Below, piece by piece: positions 16,021 to 24,476 of a stretch of 64,000 bases of DNA (position 1 is the first letter of the stretch; each line of letters opens with the position of its first letter). The translations under genes were made by a program, and so were the position numbers. The notes under the pieces are model-generated. The model worked only from the letters and a program-made list of their open reading frames with translations, made no database searches and had not been told where the DNA came from. The DNA comes from Clostridia bacterium (GTDB lineage: Bacteria > Bacillota_A > Clostridia > Oscillospirales > CAG-272): positions 1 to 64,000 of the forward strand of contig JAFTRQ010000193.1 of NCBI GenBank assembly GCA_017462125.1, in the 5' to 3' direction.

Positions 16021-19000
16021 TGATGAATAAGAAGCAGATTGTAAATGAATTTATATCTCCCTCGGCGGCGTATCGCGGTAAGCCCTTCTGGTCCTGGAAC
16101 GGAGAATTGAGAGGCGAGGAGCTGGTGCGCCAAGCAGGCATTATGAAGGAAATGGGCTTGGGCGGCTATTTTATGCATTCCCGCGCGGGATTGATCACCG
16201 AATATCTGGGAGATGAATGGTTCGAGCTCATCAACGAGGTAGCCGATGCGGCTGAACGAGACGGGATGGAGGCTTGGCTGTACGATGAAGACAGATGGCC
16301 CTCGGGCTCTGCGGGCGGTAAGGTTACGGTTGATCCGCAATACAGAATGAAATCTCTGTACGTTTACGAGAGCTTGCTGGAAAAATTTGAATATAAAGAA
16401 GATACGTTTGCGGTTTACGTGGCAAAAATAGACGGTATCGATATCTGGTCGTACGAAAAAGTGGAGATCGGCAATCCTTCCGCAGCGGTTGCAGAGCTTA
16501 CGTCTGCTATGGAGAAGTGTAAGGGGCGCGCCGAGGACGAGCCCGGCGAGTGGAAGGTGCTGCGTTTCGCGATCGAGCCCGATCCGTGCAGCTCTAACTA
16601 CAACGGAACCACGTATATCGACACTATGAGCCGAAAGGCTACCGATAAATTCATCGAGCTGACCCACGAAGAATACAAAAAAAGGTGTGGCGATAGGCTT
16701 GGCAGATCGATCAAGGGCATTTTTACCGACGAGCCTCACAGAGGGCACTGCCTTGACAATTTAACCGTGAAGGAGGGTGTCAGATCCTGCGCGATCTGTT
16801 GGACCGACGATATTTTAGTGGAGTTTGAGAAGCGCTACGGCTTCGATGCCGAGCCGCTGATCCCCGAGCTGTTTTACAGACCGAGGGGAGAGATGGTGGC
16901 ACCTGTTAAGCTTCACTATATCGACCTTGCCGATAACCTTTTCCTTGAGCGGTTTGCAAAGCCCATCAACGAATGGTGTGAGGAAAACGGGATCATCTTT
17001 ACAGGTCACGTGCTTCACGAGGATAGCCTGATGAATCAGACGGTTCCCGAGGGCTCGCTGATGCGTTTTTATGAGCACATGGGCTATCCCGGTGTGGATT
17101 GCTTGACCGAGCACAACCGTTGCTATTGGATCGTCAAGCAGCTTTCCTCTGCCGCAAGGCAGTTGGGCAAAAAATGGCTTCTTTCAGAGCTTTATGGCTG
17201 TACGGGCTGGCAGTTTGATTTTAAATCTCACAAGGCTGTGGGAGATTGGCAGGCTTTGTTTGGCATCAATCTGCGCTGTCAACACTTGTCGTGGTATACG
17301 ATGGAGGGCGAATCAAAGCGCGATTACCCCGCTTCGATCCTGCATCAGTCGCCCTGGTATCGGGATTATGCCAAGGTGGAGGATTATTTCGCACGATTCG
17401 GCCTTGTGATCAGTGAGGGCAGAGCGGATTGCGACGTGCTGTTGCTCAATCCCATCGAGTCTCTTTGGTGTCAGGCATATCTTGGTTGGGCACAGTGGAT
17501 CAGCAACAGGTCCCCCGACGTAGCGCCCTACGAAGAGCGATATGCAAGAATATTCCATATGCTGACCGACAATCAGATCGATTTCGACTACGGCGAAGAG
17601 GAAATGATGAGCCGAATGGCATCGGTTGAGAAGGCCGGAGAGGGAGCCTTGTTGCGTGTTGGAGAGGCAACCTACCGCACCGTGATCGTGACGAATATGC
17701 TGACGGTGCGTAAAACAACGCTGGCATTGTTAGAAGAGTTTATGCAGGCAGGCGGCAAGGTGATCTTTGCCGGTGAAGTGCCCGCATACGTTGATGCGGT
17801 GGCATCAGCGCTGCCTCAAGAGCTGTCCCACAGAGCAGGCGCTGTCTGCGTGGAGCTTGAGGAGGATGCGTTGGTGGGAGCTGTTCGCAAGCTGTCGCGG
17901 GCTTTTGTCAGCATTACGAAGGCTGACGGAGAGAGCGAGAAAGCGGTTTTCGCACAGGTCAGACAGGAGTTTGGCGGTGACGGCTATGCCGTTGTTGTGC
18001 TGAATACCGACAGAAGCTCGCCCAAGAAGGAATTGTTGCTTTCCATAGCAATTCCCGAGGGGTATTCCGTGCAGGAATGGGATCTTGAATCCGGTCTGCG
18101 CTATGACGCTTCGTCGATCTCGGAATATACAGGCGGCAGAATGCAGATAAGCCTTTCGCTTGAGGCGGCAGGAACCCGTTGCTTTGTGATGACAAGCGAA
18201 AGAGAAAGGCTTCCCTTGTGGAAGGACGAGGCCGTGGTTTGCGAAAGCATAGTAACAGGAGAGTTTGGCTACAGCCTTGACGAGCCCAATGTTTGCGTGC
18301 TTGATTTTGTCAAATGGAGAATGGATGGCGGCGAGTGGCAGAAGGAGGAAGAGGTCCTTTGGGCAGACCGACACATCAGAGACCTTGTTGGCATCGAGCG
18401 CAGAGGCGGACAGATGCTTCAACCTTGGTATGCAAAGCTGAATGACACCAAATGCTACGGTGAGCTACAGCTTTCCTATGAGTTCTATATAGATAAGCTT
18501 CCTGAGGGTAAGGTGTATCTTGCAGGCGAGCGCCCCTTGTTGAACCGTTATTGTATCAATGGAAGGACGCTTCACTCGGAGAACGTTAACGATTTCTGGG
18601 TCGATGATTGCTTCAAGCGTATGGAGATTCCCGAAGGAACGCTGAAGCTTGGCAGAAACGAGGTTACGGTAGACGTAACGTTTATGAGAACGACCAACGT
18701 GGAGGCAATCTATCTGCTTGGTGCGTTTGGCGTTCAGCTTGACGGCAATAAGCGCACGCTTACAGGCCTGCCCGAAAAGCTTGGCTGTGAGAATTATGAA
18801 AATTACGGCTTGCCGTTCTATACGGGTAGTGTGACCTACCATCTTATGCCCGAGCAATACGTGAATGCTTTAGGACGGCTTGGAGAGGAGTTCGACCGCG
18901 TTGTGCTGACACCCGTAAGCTTTACGGGCGGATGCGCAAGGATCACGGCGCTTGGATGTACGTCTGTTTTGGGATGGGATCCTTATGAAGCCGACGTTAC

Positions 19001-19217
19001 CGAGGCGTATCGCCAAAATGCACAGATCGACGTTACTGTGGTGGGTACCAGACGAAACGTGTTTGGCCCGCTCCATCAGACCGTGAAAACAGCACCCGCC
19101 TGCGGTCCCGGAAATTTTGTGACCGGGGGAGCGGCATGGACGGACAGCTACAGCCTGATCGATAGCGGATTGCGCGGAATCATGCTGAAGGCAAAGAAAA
19201 TACGGGAGATAGATTAA
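16020..19217 (+). CDS. GH106-like glycoside hydrolase (alpha-L-rhamnosidase type)
   Basis: This 1065-residue protein resembles GH106 enzymes, which release alpha-L-rhamnose. Key blocks are PFWSWNGELRGEELVRQ (22-38), GGYFMHSRAGL (48-58) and EAWLYDEDRWPSG (84-96). A barrel continues to about residue 480 (FTDEPH, LSELYGCTGWQFDF). Beta-rich accessory domains follow, including a galactose-binding-like C-terminus ending near TSVLGWDPYEADV. There is no signal peptide, so it is probably intracellular. The ribosome site GGAGGAAG lies within the AraC gene. A rhamnosidase role is the best family guess; substrate is unproven. Confidence 0.75.
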   Translation: MMNKKQIVNEFISPSAAYRGKPFWSWNGELRGEELVRQAGIMKEMGLGGYFMHSRAGLITEYLGDEWFELINEVADAAERDGMEAWLYDEDRWPSGSAGGKVTVDPQYRMKSLYVYESLLEKFEYKEDTFAVYVAKIDGIDIWSYEKVEIGNPSAAVAELTSAMEKCKGRAEDEPGEWKVLRFAIEPDPCSSNYNGTTYIDTMSRKATDKFIELTHEEYKKRCGDRLGRSIKGIFTDEPHRGHCLDNLTVKEGVRSCAICWTDDILVEFEKRYGFDAEPLIPELFYRPRGEMVAPVKLHYIDLADNLFLERFAKPINEWCEENGIIFTGHVLHEDSLMNQTVPEGSLMRFYEHMGYPGVDCLTEHNRCYWIVKQLSSAARQLGKKWLLSELYGCTGWQFDFKSHKAVGDWQALFGINLRCQHLSWYTMEGESKRDYPASILHQSPWYRDYAKVEDYFARFGLVISEGRADCDVLLLNPIESLWCQAYLGWAQWISNRSPDVAPYEERYARIFHMLTDNQIDFDYGEEEMMSRMASVEKAGEGALLRVGEATYRTVIVTNMLTVRKTTLALLEEFMQAGGKVIFAGEVPAYVDAVASALPQELSHRAGAVCVELEEDALVGAVRKLSRAFVSITKADGESEKAVFAQVRQEFGGDGYAVVVLNTDRSSPKKELLLSIAIPEGYSVQEWDLESGLRYDASSISEYTGGRMQISLSLEAAGTRCFVMTSERERLPLWKDEAVVCESIVTGEFGYSLDEPNVCVLDFVKWRMDGGEWQKEEEVLWADRHIRDLVGIERRGGQMLQPWYAKLNDTKCYGELQLSYEFYIDKLPEGKVYLAGERPLLNRYCINGRTLHSENVNDFWVDDCFKRMEIPEGTLKLGRNEVTVDVTFMRTTNVEAIYLLGAFGVQLDGNKRTLTGLPEKLGCENYENYGLPFYTGSVTYHLMPEQYVNALGRLGEEFDRVVLTPVSFTGGCARITALGCTSVLGWDPYEADVTEAYRQNAQIDVTVVGTRRNVFGPLHQTVKTAPACGPGNFVTGGAAWTDSYSLIDSGLRGIMLKAKKIREID

Positions 19218-19218
19218 T

Positions 19219-20424
19219 ATGAAATCTGTAAGAAATATATTCAAGATAGGCATTGGCCCCTCCAGCTCTCATACGATGGGACCTGCGTTTGCCACGGAAA
19301 AATTTTTGATGACCTATCCTGACGTGGAGCATATCGTTGTTACGCTTTACGGCTCGCTGGCGAAAACGGGAAAGGGCCACGGAACCGATCGCGCCATTCT
19401 GGATGTGTTGGAGGGAATTCCCACCGAGGTCATCTTCTGTGACGATGACGTGGAGCTGGAGCATCCCAACACGCTGAATCTGAAGGGCTATATCAAGGAT
19501 GAGTTGGTTGCGGATATGACCGTGCTCTCGGTTGGCGGCGGAGAGATTGAGGTCGTTGGCGAGAGCAAGGGAGAGCGTGATAAGGAGCTGTATAAGAAAA
19601 ACAGCTTTACCGAGATCGCGAAGGTTTGTAAGGAACGCAATATCAGATTGTCTGATTACGTGTTTGAGCACGAGGATGAGGATTTTAAGTCGTTCCTGCT
19701 TGAGGTGTGGCATACGATGCAGAATGCCATCCGAGAGGGACTTACCCATACGGGTGTGCTCCCCGGAGGTCTTGGTGTCAAGAGAAAGGCGCAAAGGCTT
19801 CACAATCAGCGCCATATCGACGAGAGCCCTCAGACGAGAGAAAACAGATTGGTCTGCTCCTATGCCTTTGCGGTCAGCGAGCAGAATGCGGATTGCGGCT
19901 TGATCGTTACTGCGCCAACCTGTGGCTCCTGCGGCGTTTTGCCTGCGGTGCTGTGCTATATGCAGGAAAAGAACGGCTTTTCCGACAAGGATATTGTCAG
20001 AGCCTTGGCGGTAGCGGGTCTGATCGGACAGCTGGTTGCAACCAATGCGTCTGTCAGCGGTGCGGAATGCGGATGTCAGGCCGAGATCGGAACTGCTTGC
20101 TCGATGGCGGCAGCAGCCTTGGCAGAGCTGTTTGAAATGGGAATTGACCAGATCGAATATGCCGCGGAGATCTCACTTGAGCATCACCTCGGTCTGACCT
20201 GTGACCCTGTTTGCGGACTTGTGCAGATCCCTTGTATTGAGCGAAATGCCGTCGCGGCGATGAGAGCAATCAATTCCTTGAGCCTTGCCAACTTTTTGTC
20301 GGATAGCCGAAAGATCTCCTTCGACCTTGTCGTTGACACGATGTATCAGACAGGTATAGACCTTTCTCACATCTATCGCGAAACAAGTGAAGGCGGACTT
20401 GCCAAGCTTTATAAGCACGAATAA
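19219..20424 (+). CDS. sdaA: L-serine ammonia-lyase (iron-sulfur, single chain)
   Basis: This enzyme deaminates L-serine to pyruvate and ammonia. The 401-residue chain fuses the beta domain (SSSHTMGPAFA, residues 15-25) with the alpha domain (APTCGSCGVLPA). Cysteines in GAECGCQ (284/286), CDPVC (328/332) and IPCIERN (339) can supply the [4Fe-4S] ligands. It begins one base after the GH106 stop codon, so expression is tightly tied to that glycosidase, which is an unusual pairing. A hairpin terminator closes the operon. Confidence 0.93.
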   Translation: MKSVRNIFKIGIGPSSSHTMGPAFATEKFLMTYPDVEHIVVTLYGSLAKTGKGHGTDRAILDVLEGIPTEVIFCDDDVELEHPNTLNLKGYIKDELVADMTVLSVGGGEIEVVGESKGERDKELYKKNSFTEIAKVCKERNIRLSDYVFEHEDEDFKSFLLEVWHTMQNAIREGLTHTGVLPGGLGVKRKAQRLHNQRHIDESPQTRENRLVCSYAFAVSEQNADCGLIVTAPTCGSCGVLPAVLCYMQEKNGFSDKDIVRALAVAGLIGQLVATNASVSGAECGCQAEIGTACSMAAAALAELFEMGIDQIEYAAEISLEHHLGLTCDPVCGLVQIPCIERNAVAAMRAINSLSLANFLSDSRKISFDLVVDTMYQTGIDLSHIYRETSEGGLAKLYKHE

Positions 20425-20428
20425 AAAG

Positions 20429-20466
20429 AGCGGTTACCCTGTAAATGCGGGGTAACCGTTCTTTTG
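20429..20466 (+). terminator. Terminator after serine dehydratase
   Basis: An 11-bp stem from AGCGGTTACCC and its complement, with a 9-base loop, is followed by TTCTTTT. It lies 4 bases past the stop codon. Confidence 0.8.
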
Positions 20467-20487
20467 GCTTTATAAATTAGAGTAGTG

Positions 20488-20955
20488 TTATTGCTTCGCC
20501 GGCTTGTCGGGAATACCTTCGCGGCTGATTCGACGCAGATTCGCCTCAAAGATGGCAAGCGCGCCGTAGAAGATCTTTCTGTCGTCATCCCCCAAGCCCA
20601 TTCCTGCGGCTGTGACAGCACGCTCTGCCTTGTCACAAACGTACTGCGCGGCTCTTTGTCCTTCTTCCGTGAGAACCAGCTTGGCGCGGTAAAGGTTTGC
20701 CTTGTCGGTTTCTCTTGTGATGAGCCCCTTGCCTTCCATCTCCGCAACGATACGGGAGATCGCGGCCTTGTCCTTGTCGCATATTTCGCTGAGCTTTGAG
20801 GAGGTGATTCCCTCGGGAAATCGTGTCATTGCCACCAGATACTGTACGTAAGAGCCGCGCAAGCCGTATTTTTCCATCTCTTCGCGCTCGATCTTCATAA
20901 TATGTCTGTAGATGTTGGATATAGAATAAGAAAACTGTTCAAATCTGTCAAGCAT
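20488..20955 (-). CDS. MarR family transcriptional regulator
   Basis: This 155-residue winged-helix repressor contains the usual MarR layout: an N-terminal dimerisation helix, the recognition segment TSSKLSEICDKDKAAISRIVAEMEGKGL and the wing RETDKANLYRAKLVLTEEG. It is a single-gene unit whose promoter is bracketed by two copies of the same palindrome, so autorepression is likely. No divergently transcribed target gene is adjacent; the next plus-strand gene is 540 bases away beyond repeats. The regulated function and signal are unknown. Confidence 0.92.
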   Translation of the reverse strand: MLDRFEQFSYSISNIYRHIMKIEREEMEKYGLRGSYVQYLVAMTRFPEGITSSKLSEICDKDKAAISRIVAEMEGKGLITRETDKANLYRAKLVLTEEGQRAAQYVCDKAERAVTAAGMGLGDDDRKIFYGALAIFEANLRRISREGIPDKPAKQ

Positions 20956-20981
20956 ACTGATACCTTCATTATATAATCATT

Positions 20982-21044
20982 AAGAAGTTGACTTGTCAAC
21001 TTCTTCGTATCTGTATTATACACGATAAATGTTGACTTGTCAAC
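20982..21044 (-). promoter_or_regulatory. MarR promoter with two operator palindromes
   Basis: The minus strand has TTGACA (21038-21043), 17 bases, TATAAT (21015-21020). The palindrome GTTGACTTGTCAAC occurs twice: at 21031-21044 covering the -35 element, and at 20987-21000 just downstream of the expected start, where it is extended to 24 bases (20982-21005). The centres are 44 bases apart, about four helical turns. This is the arrangement expected for cooperative autorepression. Confidence 0.82.
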
Positions 21045-21055
21045 GACTTTTCGAA

Positions 21056-21497
21056 AAAAACCTTTAAAAGTTTGAAAAACAGTATAAAAAAGGCACCGTT
21101 TCCGAACTTCCCATAAGGAAGTTCGGCAGTTTTATTCGCCTTTGGCGAGTTCTATTGCCTCGCAGTGATATTCGTCTTACGACGAGTGATATTCGCTACG
21201 CGAGTTTTGGGGCGAATAAAATATCACTAAAGCCGCAGGCTTTAATATCACTGTCGCGTAAGCAACAATATCACTCCGACAAAGTCGGAATATAACTCTT
21301 GCTTTCTCTGCCGATTTGTGTTATAATGAGATTATATTGTAGGGCGGGGGCTTGCTCCCGCTGTGATGAACACCTTGAATCAAAAAGGCGGCGGGAGTAA
21401 ACCCCCCGCCCTACAACAAGGGGGCTGGGCTTGCCCGACGCCTTGTAATACAAAGGCGAAACTGGCGATAATAAGATTTTGACGGAGGCATTTGACC
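21056..21497. repeat. Repeat island: mini-hairpin array copy 2 and a long inverted repeat
   Basis: This 442-base gene-free stretch starts with a hairpin (CGAACTTCC / GGAAGTTCG near 21097-21119). The modular array at 21118-21302 follows, with units CGCCtttGGCG, TCGTCttacGACGA, CGCtacGCG, AAAGCCgcaGGCTTT and TCCGACaaaGTCGGA, separated by gtgatatt/atatcact spacers. Then comes an imperfect inverted repeat at 21339-21414 with ends GTAGGGCGGGGGCTTGCTCC and complement, matching the repeat at 34711-34788. These are probably dispersed non-coding repeats. Confidence 0.75.
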
Positions 21498-21830
21498 ATG
21501 AAATACAAAATCTCATTCAACATTACAACCATATTACAATCAATATATCTTTTCGCTATTATTTTGAATTTCCTGTGTATATGGATGTTTACTATTGGTG
21601 TTCCGTATACATATCCTTTAGCTATAGTAGGAAATGTATTTATATTATTATTGCCGATTGATTTCGTTTGTTTAATATTAAATTTAGTTTTCCTGATAAT
21701 TGATAAAAAAGAATTTAATTGCAGACAGTTTATAGTTAGGATCGTTTGTATATGTATAATGTTTATTTTCTTTTGTTTGGTGAAAATCGCCCTTTACTAT
21801 TACGGAAACAATTTGGCTGGAGTTGTATAA
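21498..21830 (+). CDS. Small membrane protein, unknown
   Basis: This 110-residue, very hydrophobic protein has about three predicted membrane helices (roughly residues 10-35, 42-66 and 78-100). I do not recognise the family. The start is ATG 21498, with GGAGG ten bases upstream; an in-frame TTG at 21492 is less likely. Base composition is much more AT-rich than surrounding genes, and it is flanked on both sides by dispersed repeats. Both facts suggest an acquired segment. Confidence 0.55.
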   Translation: MKYKISFNITTILQSIYLFAIILNFLCIWMFTIGVPYTYPLAIVGNVFILLLPIDFVCLILNLVFLIIDKKEFNCRQFIVRIVCICIMFIFFCLVKIALYYYGNNLAGVV

Positions 21831-21860
21831 ATCCCCATTTATCTTACAGAATATAACGAA

Positions 21861-21884
21861 CCCCGACAGACCGATCTGTCGGGG
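21861..21884. terminator. Terminator after small membrane protein
   Basis: A perfect 10-bp stem CCCCGACAGA / TCTGTCGGGG with a four-base loop lies 30 bases past the stop. The following 21900-22055 holds a further GC-rich repeat remnant (GGGCGAAC...GTTCGCCC) and no gene. Confidence 0.65.
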
Positions 21885-22055
21885 CTTACTATTTGTCTTC
21901 TGCGGAGCAATTTTGGCTTATCCGTAGAGGAGCCCTACGGTCTCCCGCGGGCGAACACAGTTCGCCCCTACCGTGTGTCAGGCAAACTTCCTTATGAGGA
22001 GGAGCCTTTCTCCGTGTTTTTTCGGATACCTGTGCCTTTTGTACTGTTGCGCGCG

Positions 22056-24434
22056 TTAATCGTCCCGCTCGGAAAGCATAACGTAGCGCTGTGCCGCCTC
22101 TTGATGTCCCGATGCGGCTGCTTTTCTGTAATAGGTAAGCGCCTCGCGCTTGTTTTTGATATCGGTACCGGAGCCTTCCTCACAGCATAGTCCATAGCTG
22201 TATGCGGCGTTTACGTTACCCCTGTCTGCGGAAAGCTTTAGCCATTTTACCGCTTCCTTGTCGTTTTCCTGAATGCCCACACCGTGGCGCAGACACCAAC
22301 CGTAGCTATAGCAGGCATCGTTGTTTCCAAGCTCTGCTGAGATCTTGTAGCATCGAACCGCCGCAACCGAATTCTTGTTGACGCTTCCGGCGCCTCCGAA
22401 CATAGCATCTCCCAGCTTGTTCATCGCGTTTGCCAAGGTGCTCCGATCGGGAAGTGTGTCTCCGTTTGCAAAGCAAGCGTCCTCGCGTGAGAAGGAGCTT
22501 TCGTAGTAATCCTTCAATTCACCGCCGTGCACGTAGATCTTGGAAACCTCGGTTTGCGCAGGCTCATTGCCGAGCGATGCCGCCAATCCGATATATTCAA
22601 AGGCCTGCATATAGTCGTTTGAAGAAGCGTTTTCGCGTCTGGCTAACAGCATACCCAAACGGTATTGCGCTTCGATCTTTGCTTCCATAGCAAGCTGGAC
22701 CGCTTCTGAAAAACGATTGGGAAAATCGTACAGGGAGGGACGGGAATCAACCTCCTTGGTAATGGTTTTTGCATACCAATGACGGGCATCCTCTTTGTTT
22801 TTCGGAACACCCTTACCTTCATCTGCAAAATAGCCCATCATCTGCATAGCGGGAAGAAATTCCTTTCGGGCAGCACGGAGGATGTATGCTCTTGCCGCGG
22901 CATATTCCGCGCGCACACCCACACCTGACAAGATCGCACAGCCGGTAAGATACATTGCCTCGGGATCACCGTATTCCGCCGCTTTTTTGTAAAGCTCTAA
23001 AGCCTTTTCGTGATCGGCCTCAATGCCGAGTCCGTATTGATAGCACCGTGCCAATGCCAGCATAGAGGGCAGGATACGCTCGCTGTCCTCGTATTCGTAA
23101 GAGGCGGCTAAAGAAAAGCATTCTGCGGCGGCGGAATCGTTTTCCTCGGTTCCCACGCCGTAAAACAAGCATTCACCCTTCATATACATCGCGGCCTTTG
23201 AGCCGAGCTCAGCACCCTTGCAGAACCAAGAAAAAGCCTCGGCATCGTTCTTTTTGGTGCCCATACCCTTCAGATTGCAAAGACCGATCCTGAAGGCGGC
23301 CTTGGCGTTGTTTTGTCCGACCTGATATGCGATCAGATAGCGATTGTACGCGCTTTCTCTGTTGCGGACAGTGCCTTTTCCCTCGAAATAGCAATTGCCT
23401 ACCTCGTATTCAGCGTCGGATATGCCTGCCTCGGCGGCGGCTGAGAACATTTTGTATGCGGTGGCGAGATCCTTTTTGGTGCCTCGTCCGATTTTGCTCA
23501 TCATACCCGCCTCATACATCGCGACGGCGTGCCCCGTCTTGGCGGCTTTTTCGTAATATTTAAAGGCTTCTGCGAAATTCTGCTCTGTGCCGATACCCTT
23601 GTCGTAGCAGAGGGCAAGCCTGTAAAGAGCTATGGAGTTGTTTGTCTTGGCAGCGTTCTGATAGTGCTCGAATGCCTTCGGGCGGTCTCGCTCACAGCCG
23701 TCTCCGACCTCTCGGCACATACCCAGGCGGCATTCTGCATTTGCGTTTCCAAGCTCAGCTGCCCGCTCATAAAGCGCGATCGCCCGTTCTTTGTCCTGTG
23801 CCACTCCGTGACCGTAGAAATAACAGCCTCCAAGATTGTTGATCGCGGTGCTGCAATCGTTTTCTGCGGCAAGCGTGTAAAGCCCCACCGCCATTTCATA
23901 GTTGATCTGACAGCCGATTCCAAACTCGCGGCATATACCTAACGCGCAGATGCAGTCTGTATTGCCAAGCTTGGCGCCCTCCAGAAAGCAATCTACTGCA
24001 AGATCCTCGTTTTTATCACAGCCTGTTCCGTGGTTATAACACAGCCCAAGCTTATAATATCCTTCGCCGTCTTCAAGCTTCGCCGCTCCGCTGAAGCACT
24101 CGTAAGCCAAGGCGGGATTGTAAAAGGCGCTCCGTTCGTTGCTGTAAAGATCACCGAGATGGAGCCAGGAAAGAGCACAACCGTCCTCGGCGGATTTTTT
24201 CAAGAGCATCAATCCGTTTTCAAGATCAATGTCTCCGGATTCCATTAAAGTGATCGTATTATGATAAAGGCTTTCTCCCCTCAAGGCGATCTCGGGAGAG
24301 TCAGCGCCCTCTTGAATTGGCTCGGAGGTATCCAAGCTGTTCAGATCGAGCGAAACCGATTCGATATCTGCGCCGGCTTTCTGCTCTGTGGTTTGGATAT
24401 CCTCAAGCTCTCTGTTTTTGTCCGTTATGCCCAT
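22056..24434 (-). CDS. Sel1-like repeat (TPR-type) protein
   Basis: This 792-residue protein is built almost entirely of Sel1-like repeats of about 36 residues, each with the A-x-x-x-Y-x-x-A-A-x-x-G-x-x-x-A-x-x-x-L-G-x-x-Y-x-x-G-x-G pattern. About 19 copies run from residue 70 to the end. The first 45 residues are acidic and non-repetitive. There is no signal peptide or membrane segment, so it is probably a cytoplasmic scaffold for protein-protein contacts. GGAGG lies 8 bases before the start. It follows proB by 42 bases and is probably cotranscribed with it, an association whose meaning is unclear. Confidence 0.88.
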   Translation of the reverse strand: MGITDKNRELEDIQTTEQKAGADIESVSLDLNSLDTSEPIQEGADSPEIALRGESLYHNTITLMESGDIDLENGLMLLKKSAEDGCALSWLHLGDLYSNERSAFYNPALAYECFSGAAKLEDGEGYYKLGLCYNHGTGCDKNEDLAVDCFLEGAKLGNTDCICALGICREFGIGCQINYEMAVGLYTLAAENDCSTAINNLGGCYFYGHGVAQDKERAIALYERAAELGNANAECRLGMCREVGDGCERDRPKAFEHYQNAAKTNNSIALYRLALCYDKGIGTEQNFAEAFKYYEKAAKTGHAVAMYEAGMMSKIGRGTKKDLATAYKMFSAAAEAGISDAEYEVGNCYFEGKGTVRNRESAYNRYLIAYQVGQNNAKAAFRIGLCNLKGMGTKKNDAEAFSWFCKGAELGSKAAMYMKGECLFYGVGTEENDSAAAECFSLAASYEYEDSERILPSMLALARCYQYGLGIEADHEKALELYKKAAEYGDPEAMYLTGCAILSGVGVRAEYAAARAYILRAARKEFLPAMQMMGYFADEGKGVPKNKEDARHWYAKTITKEVDSRPSLYDFPNRFSEAVQLAMEAKIEAQYRLGMLLARRENASSNDYMQAFEYIGLAASLGNEPAQTEVSKIYVHGGELKDYYESSFSREDACFANGDTLPDRSTLANAMNKLGDAMFGGAGSVNKNSVAAVRCYKISAELGNNDACYSYGWCLRHGVGIQENDKEAVKWLKLSADRGNVNAAYSYGLCCEEGSGTDIKNKREALTYYRKAAASGHQEAAQRYVMLSERDD

Positions 24435-24476
24435 CGTGAGACCTCCTTCCTTGATTGCTTCGATTATTTGAATGCG

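Noticed and set aside
20968..20999. Second promoter for the MarR gene using the inner palindrome as -35
   Set aside because: The spacing to the nearest TATAAT is 20 bases and the start would leave only about 5 bases before the ATG.
21118..21302. CRISPR array
   Set aside because: The repeated word is only about 8 bases and the variable parts are self-complementary hairpins rather than unique 30-base spacers; no cas genes are present.
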